DNA of 6,568 nt from Bdellovibrionales bacterium (lineage in GTDB: Bacteria > Bdellovibrionota > Bdellovibrionia > Bdellovibrionales > Bdellovibrionaceae), in contig DAHVKR010000081.1 of the NCBI GenBank assembly GCA_027320785.1, positions 1 through 6,568 of the forward strand. Reading direction: 5' to 3'. The translations under genes and the position numbers were made by a program. The notes beneath the pieces are model-generated. The model was not told the origin of the DNA, did no database searches, and saw only the letters and a program-made list of their open reading frames with translations. Shown piece after piece: positions 1 through 4,945 of this stretch. Numbering within the stretch: position 1 is the stretch's first letter; every line of letters starts with the position of its first letter.

Positions 1-1
1 C

Positions 2-157
2 AGAAACACTAAATGGACTTGGGTAAACTCCTTTATTTGCCCTGTTTGCTCAACCCCTAACAAGGACTTTAAAAACCACGAAAGGTTACCCTTTTATATT
101 ACCTGCAACACCTGCGGGACCTCTTTACTCGTAACTCAACTTGAGGAATCGAAATGA
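2..157 (+). CDS. C-terminal end of a zinc-ribbon protein (5' end outside window)
   Basis: An open frame enters from the left edge and runs 51 codons to a TGA at 155-157. Two CxxC pairs, CPVC (codons at 38-49) and CNTC (104-115), lie 18 residues apart, which is the spacing of a four-cysteine zinc ribbon. The second pair is followed by GTSLLV, a typical ribbon ending. Such ribbons bind one zinc ion and usually serve protein or nucleic-acid contacts; nothing here shows which. The TGA overlaps the ATG of the antiporter gene as ATGA, so the two genes are very likely in one transcript and translationally coupled. The catalytic or main domain, if any, lies upstream and cannot be seen. The frame is clearly coding in character, but the protein's identity is unknown. 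Confidence 0.7.
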   Translation, partial: RNTKWTWVNSFICPVCSTPNKDFKNHERLPFYITCNTCGTSLLVTQLEESK

Positions 158-1413
158 ACTTTTATGAAACTCTCGCCACCCCTTTTTGTCACCTTTTAGT
201 ACAACTTCTTATCATCATCACCTTGGCTCAGATTCTGGGAAAAGGGCTGGAAAAAATAGGGCAGCCTGCCGTCATTGGGGAAATTCTAGCGGGCATTTTT
301 CTCGGCCCATCCGTTTTGGGATTTTTTTTTCCTTCCCAATTCCAAGTCCTTTTTGATAAGGAATCCTTGGGGACCCTACAAATCATCAGTCAATTGGGAT
401 TGATCTTTTTTATGTTCACCGTCGGCCTTCACTCCCAACCTATTTCATGGACGAAAACGGGTCGAAAAGCTCTCATCATTTCTAACATTAGTATTTTATT
501 TCCCTTTGTCTTAGGAATGGGGTTAGCCTCTTTTCTGCGCGAAGCTTTTAGTTCGGAAAAGGTTTCCTACATAGAATTTTCTTTTTTCATGGGAATTTCC
601 CTTAGTATTACGGCCTTTCCGGTTTTAGCGCGTATTATTCGCGATAGAAATTTATCCCATGATGAAACTGCGCAGATGGCTCTTAACTGCGCTGCCATCG
701 ACGATATTTCGGCGTGGACCATTTTGGCCGGTATCATTGGAATTAGTCGCCAGCAAGGCATCAACTCCTTGTTCACAACCCTTGTATTTTCAGGCCTTGG
801 GATCTTTGTTCTTTTGAAAATAGTGTCGCCTTTTTCAAAATTTCTCATCGAGAAAAAACAACTCGCTGATAAACACCAATTTCTTCTAGGGCTTTTGGTT
901 TTACTGATAAGCTCGCTATATTTTGAAGGCGCCGGCGTACACGCTCTCTTCGGCGCCTTCCTGGCAGGGGTCGCGATGCCAGCCCGAGAAGAGTACCGCC
1001 ACTTTCTACAAGATCGGGTGGAGTCCTTGGCTGGTTTGATTTTCTTACCATCTTTCTTTGCCATTACTGGACTCCGCACGCAGATCACGCTTCTGAACTC
1101 CTGGGAGACATGGTTGATCTGCGCAGGAATTATTTCACTGGCTATCCTGGGAAAATTAGGGGGTGCAGCGCTGGCCTCCAAGTGGTGTGGTTACACCTGG
1201 AAAGATTCACTTTTCTTAGGAATCCTGATGAATACTCGGGGGCTAATCGAATTGGTGGCCCTTAACATCGGCCTTGAATTGAAAATTATTTCTCCCACCC
1301 TTTTTACTATGATGGTTATTATGGCTCTTTTTACAACAATGATGACGGGCCCCTGCCTTAGCCTTCTGAAGGATTCTTCTCATTTGAAAAAAGTAATGAG
1401 TCGAAAAAGATGA
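154..1413 (+). CDS. CPA2-type cation:proton antiporter (Na+/H+ exchanger domain)
   Basis: This is a 419-aa polytopic inner-membrane protein of the monovalent cation:proton antiporter-2 family (PF00999 fold), expected to exchange Na+ or K+ for H+. I count roughly twelve to thirteen hydrophobic segments. Family marks in order are [20 protein letters not shown] (residues 36-55), the [11 protein letters not shown] stretch (151-161), the paired ion-binding aspartates Asp183-Asp184 in [23 protein letters not shown] (261-272), Lys334 in ILGKLGGA, and [15 protein letters not shown] (359-373). The last block resembles the CHX/GerN-like branch. Asp-Asp is the arrangement of electrogenic CPA2 members. 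The protein ends after the membrane domain, with no TrkA-N or USP tail as in KefB/KefC or plant CHX proteins. The start is fixed by GAGGA at 143-147, six bases before the ATG, and by the ATGA overlap with the zinc-ribbon gene. Ion specificity cannot be read from the sequence. Confidence 0.93.
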   Translation: MNFYETLATPFCHLLVQLLIIITLAQILGKGLEKIGQPAVIGEILAGIFLGPSVLGFFFPSQFQVLFDKESLGTLQIISQLGLIFFMFTVGLHSQPISWTKTGRKALIISNISILFPFVLGMGLASFLREAFSSEKVSYIEFSFFMGISLSITAFPVLARIIRDRNLSHDETAQMALNCAAIDDISAWTILAGIIGISRQQGINSLFTTLVFSGLGIFVLLKIVSPFSKFLIEKKQLADKHQFLLGLLVLLISSLYFEGAGVHALFGAFLAGVAMPAREEYRHFLQDRVESLAGLIFLPSFFAITGLRTQITLLNSWETWLICAGIISLAILGKLGGAALASKWCGYTWKDSLFLGILMNTRGLIELVALNIGLELKIISPTLFTMMVIMALFTTMMTGPCLSLLKDSSHLKKVMSRKR

Positions 1414-1462
1414 GCATGAATCGATTCTTTCGTTAGATTTTTTTTACAGCAACGAATTTTAA

Positions 1463-1663
1463 GAAATCAATCGCGGCAACCCGACGGGTCCCCGAACAGT
1501 CGATTTAATTCGATCTGACCCTGTGAATTCAAGAAAAGTCTGTTTCCGTCAAAGAAATGGGCTGTACTATCCAACCAATCCTAAAAATGGAGCGATTGTG
1601 GGTTCATCATCATTGGATGCTGGGTTTAATAGTTGGGATCAGTGTATGACTTTGTTCAGATAA
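1463..1663 (+). pseudogene. Probable C-terminal remnant of a degraded gene
   Basis: A frame of 66 codons is open from just after a TAA at 1460-1462 to a TAA at 1661-1663. It has no ATG with a ribosome binding site; the only plausible internal start is a GTG at 1523 without a Shine-Dalgarno sequence. The C-terminal part reads like a real protein: NGLYYPTNPKNGAIVGSS (from 1556) and DAGFNSWDQCMTLFR (from 1616), rich in Gly, Asn, Ser and aromatic residues and with two cysteines, as in exported proteins. A strong terminator begins 37 bases after the stop, as expected behind a genuine gene. I infer that the 5' part was lost by deletion or frameshift. It could also be a chance open frame; I do not recognise the family. 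Confidence 0.4.
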
Positions 1664-1700
1664 TGAATAAAAACTCACTTAGTAGAATAGATGTTCGAAT

Positions 1701-1730
1701 AAAAAGCCTACCTTTTCAGGTAGGCTTTTT
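1701..1730. terminator. Strong bidirectional intrinsic terminator
   Basis: AAAAAGCCTACC (1701-1712) and GGTAGGCTTTTT (1719-1730) form a perfect 12-bp inverted repeat around a six-base loop. A T-rich tail follows on the plus strand, and the A-run at the left supplies a U-tract on the minus strand. It therefore can stop transcription from both sides, which suits its place between the rightward antiporter region and the leftward cluster ending at 1863. Confidence 0.9.
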
Positions 1731-1807
1731 ATTTATTAAATGAATGGCCATAATCAGGATCAGGTCTTGATCAGCTGGGAGAGTTTTAGGTTCAGCAGCC
1801 CAGGAAA

Positions 1808-1829
1808 ATCACGGATGTAGATCTGTGAT
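1808..1829 (-). terminator. Possible weak terminator of the leftward cluster
   Basis: ATCACGGAT (1808-1816) and ATCTGTGAT (1821-1829) can form a nine-position stem with one imperfect pair and a four-base loop. Read on the minus strand, it lies about 33 bases after the stop of the 166-aa gene and ends in a short TTTT (1805-1808). The stem is AT-rich and the U-tract short, so the strong terminator at 1701-1730 is the likelier end point. Confidence 0.3.
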
Positions 1830-1862
1830 ATTAATTAGAGAGTCAGATGACAGCTTCAAAAC

Positions 1863-2363
1863 TTAAGGATCGTAGGAGTCACACCCCTTCGTCGAACACT
1901 TTTTGATAGCTCGTATTTTTAAATCTTTGCAAGCTGGAAGTCCCTGGATCATTCTGACAACACGTCGACTGTTACCACCAAAAATTGATGGCATCAAACT
2001 TTGATGAAAGTAATACCAAACTTCAAGGGGAAAACCATTTTGCTGATTGGGAGGATAAACGGAGTGGGTCACATCCAGTTGTAATGAAGAGGGGAAGCTG
2101 CCTCTGTAGTCGATACCCGCATAGATCCACAAAAAACCACTTTTGCCAAAATCCCACTCTCCATTGTCGACATAACCCGGGCCTGCCACATCAATATAGC
2201 CCTTATTTTTTATAATTTTTGAAATGGTCTCTTGGTCAGCTGGATTCAAGTTGTATGTTGTAATTCTGGTTTCACAGCTATGTGGAGGGACGACTTGATT
2301 GGCTGCATGAACGAGAGATTGAAAAGAAATGATCCATAAGCTTAATAAGAAAAATTTTATCAT
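1863..2363 (-). CDS. Secreted protein of unknown function, 166 aa
   Basis: I do not recognise this protein. It opens with a classical signal peptide: MIK, a hydrophobic core FFLLSLWIISF, and a VHA cleavage site after residue 20. The mature part of about 146 residues is aromatic- and Gly-rich between residues 55 and 120, suggesting a beta-rich exported domain. It contains four cysteines (30, 145, 156, 161), an even number that fits two disulfides formed after export. The C-terminal tail KKCSTKGCDS brings two of these close together. The frame extends six codons further to a TTG at 2379-2381, but GGAG at 2369-2372, five bases before the ATG at 2361-2363, sets the start at this ATG. It lies 140 bp downstream of the regulator gene on the same strand and shares no visible similarity with the duplicated-domain proteins of the cluster. 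It may have its own promoter; I could not pick one confidently. Confidence 0.8.
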   Translation of the reverse strand: MIKFFLLSLWIISFQSLVHAANQVVPPHSCETRITTYNLNPADQETISKIIKNKGYIDVAGPGYVDNGEWDFGKSGFLWIYAGIDYRGSFPSSLQLDVTHSVYPPNQQNGFPLEVWYYFHQSLMPSIFGGNSRRVVRMIQGLPACKDLKIRAIKKCSTKGCDSYDP

Positions 2364-2368
2364 GTAAA

Positions 2369-2372
2369 CTCC
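2369..2372 (-). promoter_or_regulatory. Ribosome binding site fixing the start of the 166-aa secreted protein
   Basis: On the minus strand GGAG stands five bases before the ATG at 2361-2363. The in-frame upstream TTG (2379-2381) has no such site and would put extra residues ahead of a complete signal peptide. Confidence 0.7.
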
Positions 2373-2503
2373 GTAAATCAAATTGCAAGTGCCTGAGATT
2401 AAATCAAAATTTATAGATTTGAAATGGAGATAGTTATCCTTTGGGTTCCTTTGTAATTATTATGTGCAAAAGCGGACTCGGAACTTTAAGGTTTATGCAG
2501 AGC

Positions 2504-3358
2504 TTATAATACTTCTGACTCATCCAGATCTTGCTTTTTGGGTATTTTTGCAATTGGGAAGAGTTGAAAAGAGGCTTGAACCAAGAGTGAGTTTTTTTCA
2601 GGCTTTGGGTCTTCTGCCATATATTTTTCCATAAGTGATTTTAAATCCATATTCAGGCGAGAAAGAGCAGATTCGTTAGTGGAAAAAGTATAAGCTACAA
2701 AATGAGATGTGGGGCTTCCATACTCGTTGTTAATTCTCTGAAGAGTGGCTTCCATGAGATTTTTAAGGTATCTCTTTTGTAGTTCCTTGTAGTTTATCCG
2801 ACTAAATACGATATGAAATTTTCCATCTTTGGACTTTTGAATAACTTTTGAGTCTTTAAATTTTTGTAGAAGACTTTGAACGAGATCTGCTGAAGTATTA
2901 AATATTTTTGCTAACTCTTTTACATCAGGTGTACTTAAGTCTTCAAGGAGCGGTGTTTCTGATTCAGTCAGATAGACAAGTAATGGAATGGCTAAGGGAT
3001 CGGCTAAAAGAAGTTTGTCCGAAGTTTCTACTCTTTCGACTTTTAATTGGCTCTTTATTCTTTTTAACTTTCGTGCGTAATAAGATTTCTCCCAGTCGCT
3101 TTCTGAAAAATCTCGAAGGCACATATTTTCAAGATATTCTGTTTCATCAGGAGAAAGTCTAAGAGCTTTTGCGGCAGCAAGGGCTTGGTGAGATGTGGGT
3201 TGTCTTTGCCCGCTTAAAATCATTTTTAAAGTAGAAACACCAATATTGAGCTCTTCAGAAAAGAGCTCAATATTGAATCGTGGGGAGTTACTTTTAAAAC
3301 GATCGTAGATCATTTTAAAAAACTCTGCGGCGCTTGAAGCTTGAGTAAGAGTGGGCAC
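2504..3358 (-). CDS. TIGR02147/DUF4423-family DNA-binding regulator
   Basis: This 284-aa cytoplasmic protein matches the TIGR02147 layout. An N-terminal helix-turn-helix of the lambda-repressor/XRE kind covers about residues 28-80 (ELFSEELNIGVSTLKMILSG, then SHQALAAAKALRLSPDETEY). A second, winged-helix-like region lies at about 115-182. The C-terminal segment LVQASFQLFPIAKIPK (about 259-274) resembles the family's conserved ending. Such proteins are thought to be transcription regulators; targets are generally unknown. The start codon is GTG at 3356-3358, chosen because AGGA (3365-3368) sits six bases upstream and the next ATG (codon 16) would cut into the domain. The GTG directly follows the TAA of the 142-aa secreted-protein gene, so the two are almost certainly co-transcribed and translationally coupled. 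It may control its own operon, the divergent protease, or both; that is inference. A perfect inverted repeat lies within its HTH codons. Confidence 0.85.
   Translation of the reverse strand: MPTLTQASSAAEFFKMIYDRFKSNSPRFNIELFSEELNIGVSTLKMILSGQRQPTSHQALAAAKALRLSPDETEYLENMCLRDFSESDWEKSYYARKLKRIKSQLKVERVETSDKLLLADPLAIPLLVYLTESETPLLEDLSTPDVKELAKIFNTSADLVQSLLQKFKDSKVIQKSKDGKFHIVFSRINYKELQKRYLKNLMEATLQRINNEYGSPTSHFVAYTFSTNESALSRLNMDLKSLMEKYMAEDPKPEKNSLLVQASFQLFPIAKIPKKQDLDESEVL
3241..3275. repeat. Perfect 15-bp inverted repeat inside the HTH codons
   Basis: CAATATTGAGCTCTT (3241-3255) and AAGAGCTCAATATTG (3261-3275) are exact reverse complements separated by five bases. On the coding strand the arms start about 83 bases after the GTG and encode the mirrored peptide pieces NIEL and ELNI of the DNA-binding domain. 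In mRNA this would be a very stable hairpin. Confidence 0.95.
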
Positions 3359-3787
3359 TTAGTTTCCTACGGAAGCTCCACCACCATCTTCAGCTGCTGG
3401 CTTGAAGTAAAGACCTTCGATAACAAGACCATCTGATGAATCGTTGTGATGTGCTACAAAAGCAACGATCTCGCCGTAAAGTTTATAAGACCCTGGTTTT
3501 GTTACAGACTCAGCCATGAATGTGAAATAGACAATTTTATTTTCTTGGTTATCAATGACATCATACTTCGTCATTTCAAGATGAAGATTTTCTTTTTCGG
3601 CTTTTGCATTGAGTTCGTCAACGAGTTGAGCGTAGCGTGGGTCAGAAAGAACAGCTGCAACTTCGTTAGGAAGCTTTTGTTGAAGAGTGTTCATGATGTA
3701 TTGGGCAGGTTGAGATGTGTGTGTGGTTGCTTGCGCAACGCCATGGAAGCTCAAAAGTGCGGCTGCTAAAACTAAAATATTTTTCAT
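3359..3787 (-). CDS. Secreted single-domain protein of an unrecognised family, 142 aa
   Basis: The protein begins with a clear signal peptide (MKNILVLAAALLSFHGVAQA, cleavage after residue 20). Its mature part is essentially one domain at about residues 39-131, starting LPNEVAAVL, with a predicted helix around YAQLVDELNAKAEKENLHL followed by several beta strands, including YGEIVAFV near residue 105. It ends in a short acidic, Gly-rich tail. The same domain occurs twice in the neighbouring 222-aa protein: by eye, 23 of the first 55 domain residues are identical to copy 1 and 20 of 55 to copy 2. No cysteines or obvious catalytic motif are present, which argues for a binding or structural role outside the cytoplasm. 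I do not recognise the family. An upstream in-frame extension of ten codons is unlikely, because AAGGAG (3793-3798) lies five bases before this ATG. Its TAA abuts the GTG of the regulator gene. Confidence 0.85.
   Translation of the reverse strand: MKNILVLAAALLSFHGVAQATTHTSQPAQYIMNTLQQKLPNEVAAVLSDPRYAQLVDELNAKAEKENLHLEMTKYDVIDNQENKIVYFTFMAESVTKPGSYKLYGEIVAFVAHHNDSSDGLVIEGLYFKPAAEDGGGASVGN
3365..3368 (-). promoter_or_regulatory. Ribosome binding site for the GTG start of the regulator
   Basis: AGGA on the minus strand lies six bases before the GTG at 3356-3358, inside the last codons of the preceding gene. It supports the GTG over the ATG at codon 16 and means termination and re-initiation occur at the same spot. 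Confidence 0.6.
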
Positions 3788-3792
3788 ATAAA

Positions 3793-3798
3793 CTCCTT
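3793..3798 (-). promoter_or_regulatory. Ribosome binding site fixing the start of the 142-aa protein
   Basis: AAGGAG on the minus strand stands five bases before the ATG at 3785-3787, which begins a complete signal peptide. The frame upstream of it has no comparable site. Confidence 0.8.
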
Positions 3799-3827
3799 GT
3801 GTATTGGCCGTAGCCATTTATTCGCAA

Positions 3828-3856
3828 AACATATAATTGGGGTTTTAGAACTGCAA
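3828..3856 (-). promoter_or_regulatory. Candidate sigma70-type promoter for the 142-aa gene and regulator
   Basis: Read on the minus strand, TTGCAG (3851-3856) and TATGTT (3828-3833) are separated by 17 bases, giving a plausible -35/-10 pair and a leader of roughly 30 bases before the ATG at 3787. The match to consensus is moderate, and in AT-rich intergenic DNA such pairs arise by chance. Confidence 0.35.
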
Positions 3857-3885
3857 TGTTTATTGCTTATAAGACTGAAATTATG

Positions 3886-3900
3886 GTCACAAAATGTGAC
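3886..3900. promoter_or_regulatory. Palindrome, possible operator
   Basis: GTCACA-AAA-TGTGAC is a perfect inverted repeat with six-base arms and a three-base centre; adding three bases on each side extends the symmetry with one mismatch. It lies about 100 bp before the 142-aa gene and some 70 bp upstream of the start point implied by the candidate promoter, a position used by activators. No T-run follows in either direction, so it is not an intrinsic terminator. Confidence 0.4.
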
Positions 3901-3940
3901 TATGGCGGAACCCAGAATCACGGAAGCGTTTTTAAGGCTT

Positions 3941-4609
3941 TTAATCAGTATCAGACCTAAAATAGACAGAGTTAAGAACAGGCTCGTTACGGATATTATA
4001 GGTTACATAGCCCACAAATTGACCGTAGCGTTTGGGGGTGGTTTTCTGATCCTGAGGTTGTGCTGTTAACGTGACGTAGATAATTTTATGATCCTGCAAA
4101 TCCACAATACTATAATAAGAGATTTGAAGCTGAATATGTTGAGCTTGAGCTTTCTGATTCAAAGTAGACACAAGCTTGGAGTATTGCGGATGTGTCCATA
4201 GAGCTGTCATCTCGGATGGGAAAGCCTGACCAGTCGAATTTGCAGAGGGTTGAAATTGGATCGAGACGATTTTGAAATGAGACCCCTCGGCCTGAACAAG
4301 CGCCTGGATTTCTCCATAGGCAGTTGGATTGTCTTCAGAGTGGGTGGTTTCTGAAGCCAAAAATAAAGAAACTCTTTTTTGATTTTCAAGTTCTTGAACT
4401 TGGTAAGCCGTCATTCTTAACTGAAGATGATTTTGATCCGCTTGTAGATTGAGTTGAGTCATGAGTTGGGCGTACTCGGTATCGAGGAGAACGGTCGTGA
4501 CTTCTTGGGGCAAGGTTTCCCGCGAATAAGGTTTAAAGTTTTTGATCGTGAAAGTCGCGTGGCTATACAAACTGAATAGAATTGTAGCGAGGGTAAAAGC
4601 CATCTTCAT
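3941..4609 (-). CDS. Secreted protein with two tandem copies of an unrecognised domain, 222 aa
   Basis: A short signal peptide (MKMAFTLATILFSLYSHA, cleavage near residue 18) precedes two copies of one domain: residues about 33-121 (LPQEV to IQFQP) and about 130-218 (FPSEM to VYFR). Shared positions include Y-Q/S-K/Q-L, LN-K/Q-A, L-L, Y-V/I and an aromatic-Gly near the end (YGEIQALV in copy 1, YGQFVGYV in copy 2). The neighbouring 142-aa protein has one copy. Each copy appears as one helix followed by several beta strands, a pattern seen in cystatin-like folds, but this resemblance is only suggestive. No cysteines and no catalytic motif are visible. The frame remains open 46 codons further upstream, through GC-rich DNA encoding Arg/Thr/His-rich residues. 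That extension is rejected because AAGGAG (4616-4621) lies six bases before this ATG and a signal peptide follows at once. This is the first gene of the leftward cluster and lies divergent to the subtilisin gene. Confidence 0.85.
   Translation of the reverse strand: MKMAFTLATILFSLYSHATFTIKNFKPYSRETLPQEVTTVLLDTEYAQLMTQLNLQADQNHLQLRMTAYQVQELENQKRVSLFLASETTHSEDNPTAYGEIQALVQAEGSHFKIVSIQFQPSANSTGQAFPSEMTALWTHPQYSKLVSTLNQKAQAQHIQLQISYYSIVDLQDHKIIYVTLTAQPQDQKTTPKRYGQFVGYVTYNIRNEPVLNSVYFRSDTD
3956..4222 (-). repeat. Domain copy 2 of the 222-aa protein
   Basis: This encodes residues 130-218. The copies are diverged at the protein level and show no obvious nucleotide repeat, so the duplication is old. 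This copy is about as close to the 142-aa protein (20 of 55 aligned residues) as it is recognisable against copy 1. Confidence 0.75.
4247..4513 (-). repeat. Domain copy 1 of the 222-aa protein
   Basis: This encodes residues 33-121. By eye it shares 23 of the first 55 domain residues with the 142-aa protein, including LP-EV, YAQL and the MT-Y-V segment, making it the closer of the two copies to that neighbour. Confidence 0.75.
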
Positions 4610-4615
4610 AAAGGT

Positions 4616-4621
4616 CTCCTT
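4616..4621 (-). promoter_or_regulatory. Ribosome binding site fixing the start of the 222-aa protein
   Basis: AAGGAG on the minus strand lies six bases before the ATG at 4607-4609. It decides against longer versions of the gene that would start as far away as 4747. Confidence 0.85.
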
Positions 4622-4661
4622 AATCTCTTTAAAAAGCCTGCAGCTCTGCCTTAAGAGGGTC

Positions 4662-4667
4662 ATTATG
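4662..4667 (-). promoter_or_regulatory. Possible -10 element for the 222-aa gene
   Basis: CATAAT on the minus strand matches TATAAT at five of six positions and would give a leader of about 45 bases. No convincing -35 hexamer stands at the right distance; that space is filled by the GC-rich alternating tract, so an activator would probably be required if this is the promoter. Confidence 0.25.
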
Positions 4668-4669
4668 CG

Positions 4670-4687
4670 GCGCGTGCGTGTGTGCGC
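4670..4687. other. GC-rich alternating purine-pyrimidine tract (Z-DNA-prone)
   Basis: Eighteen bases, GCGCGTGCGTGTGTGCGC, alternate strictly between purine and pyrimidine, followed after one break by TGCGCA. This composition is unlike the AT-rich surroundings. Alternating GC/GT tracts are the classical sequences able to adopt left-handed DNA under negative supercoiling. Confidence 0.5.
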
Positions 4688-4749
4688 TGCGCAATTATTT
4701 GTGATTTTTTTTTGAGCATGGACTAAAGAATTTCTATGGGGGGCCATAA

Positions 4750-4768
4750 GAGCTTTGAATGCAAGCTC
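4750..4768. repeat. Short inverted repeat in the divergent promoter region
   Basis: GAGCTT (4750-4755) and AAGCTC (4763-4768) are perfect six-base arms around seven bases. It could be an operator for either divergent unit, but arms this short occur by chance. Confidence 0.25.
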
Positions 4769-4840
4769 CTCAAGTTCCGTTCATTTCCAACTGGGGTTCC
4801 ATTTTGGCACCCCTTTCGGTATGACAGAGGATTTCATTTT

Positions 4841-4869
4841 TTTAAGTCTATGATTCCGCAACATATTTT
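4841..4869 (+). promoter_or_regulatory. Candidate promoter of the protease gene
   Basis: TTTAAG (4841-4846) and TATTTT (4864-4869) are 17 bases apart and would start transcription about 70 bases before the ATG at 4946. The -10 is fair and the -35 poor. Confidence 0.3.
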
Positions 4870-4945
4870 AGAAAATTCTCATTGCAACTCAGGTGATTCC
4901 AAGTTGAAACTGCCCCACAAGAAAAAGTGTTGGAGGGAACACACT

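Larger units (their letters stand above)
1414..1862. other. Gene-poor stretch between convergent genes
   Basis: This 449-bp stretch has no intact gene on either strand. A run of eight T at 1438-1445, preceded by a weak CGAAA/TTTCG pairing (1402-1406 with 1428-1432), may act as a poor terminator for the antiporter. The other contents are a likely gene remnant (1463-1663), a strong terminator (1701-1730) and a weaker hairpin (1808-1829), each listed separately. I see nothing in 1731-1804. Confidence 0.6.
4610..4945. other. Divergent promoter region between the secreted-protein cluster and the protease
   Basis: This 336-bp stretch has no supported gene. It must hold the promoters of both flanking units. 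Visible items are a -10-like CATAAT on the minus strand (4662-4667), an alternating purine-pyrimidine tract (4670-4687), a run of nine T (4705-4713), a small inverted repeat (4750-4768) and a candidate plus-strand promoter (4841-4869). No terminator or RNA gene is evident. Confidence 0.7.

Noticed and set aside
567..1181. Open frame of 204 codons on the minus strand, opposite the antiporter
   Set aside because: It lies wholly antisense to a gene with strong family motifs, its product is Arg/Lys/Pro-rich with no recognisable domain, and no ribosome binding site supports it.
1557..1649. Small plus-strand frame of 30 codons starting with ATG
   Set aside because: It has no ribosome binding site, and a competing frame over the same bases has more protein-like content and ends closer to the terminator.
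1985..2215. Open frame of 76 codons on the plus strand
   Set aside because: It is antisense to the 166-aa secreted protein, which has a signal peptide and a good ribosome binding site.
2908..3162. Open frame of 84 codons on the plus strand
   Set aside because: It is antisense to the regulator gene and has no start signal of its own.
3797..4069. Plus-strand frame of 90 codons covering the gap between the two duplicated-domain genes
   Set aside because: It overlaps the end of the 222-aa gene on the opposite strand, lacks a ribosome binding site and shows no domain.
4664..4713. GC-rich hairpin followed by nine T as a plus-strand terminator
   Set aside because: The possible stem has a bulge and a long loop, the T-run is more than ten bases away, and no rightward gene lies upstream to terminate.
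4610..4747. N-terminal extension of the 222-aa protein by 46 residues
   Set aside because: The extension would bury a signal peptide; the strong AAGGAG site and its spacing place the start at 4609.
4804..4820. TTGGCACCCCTTTCGGT as a sigma54 promoter
   Set aside because: The TGGCAC part fits the -24 element, but the -12 element lacks the required GC at the right spacing.
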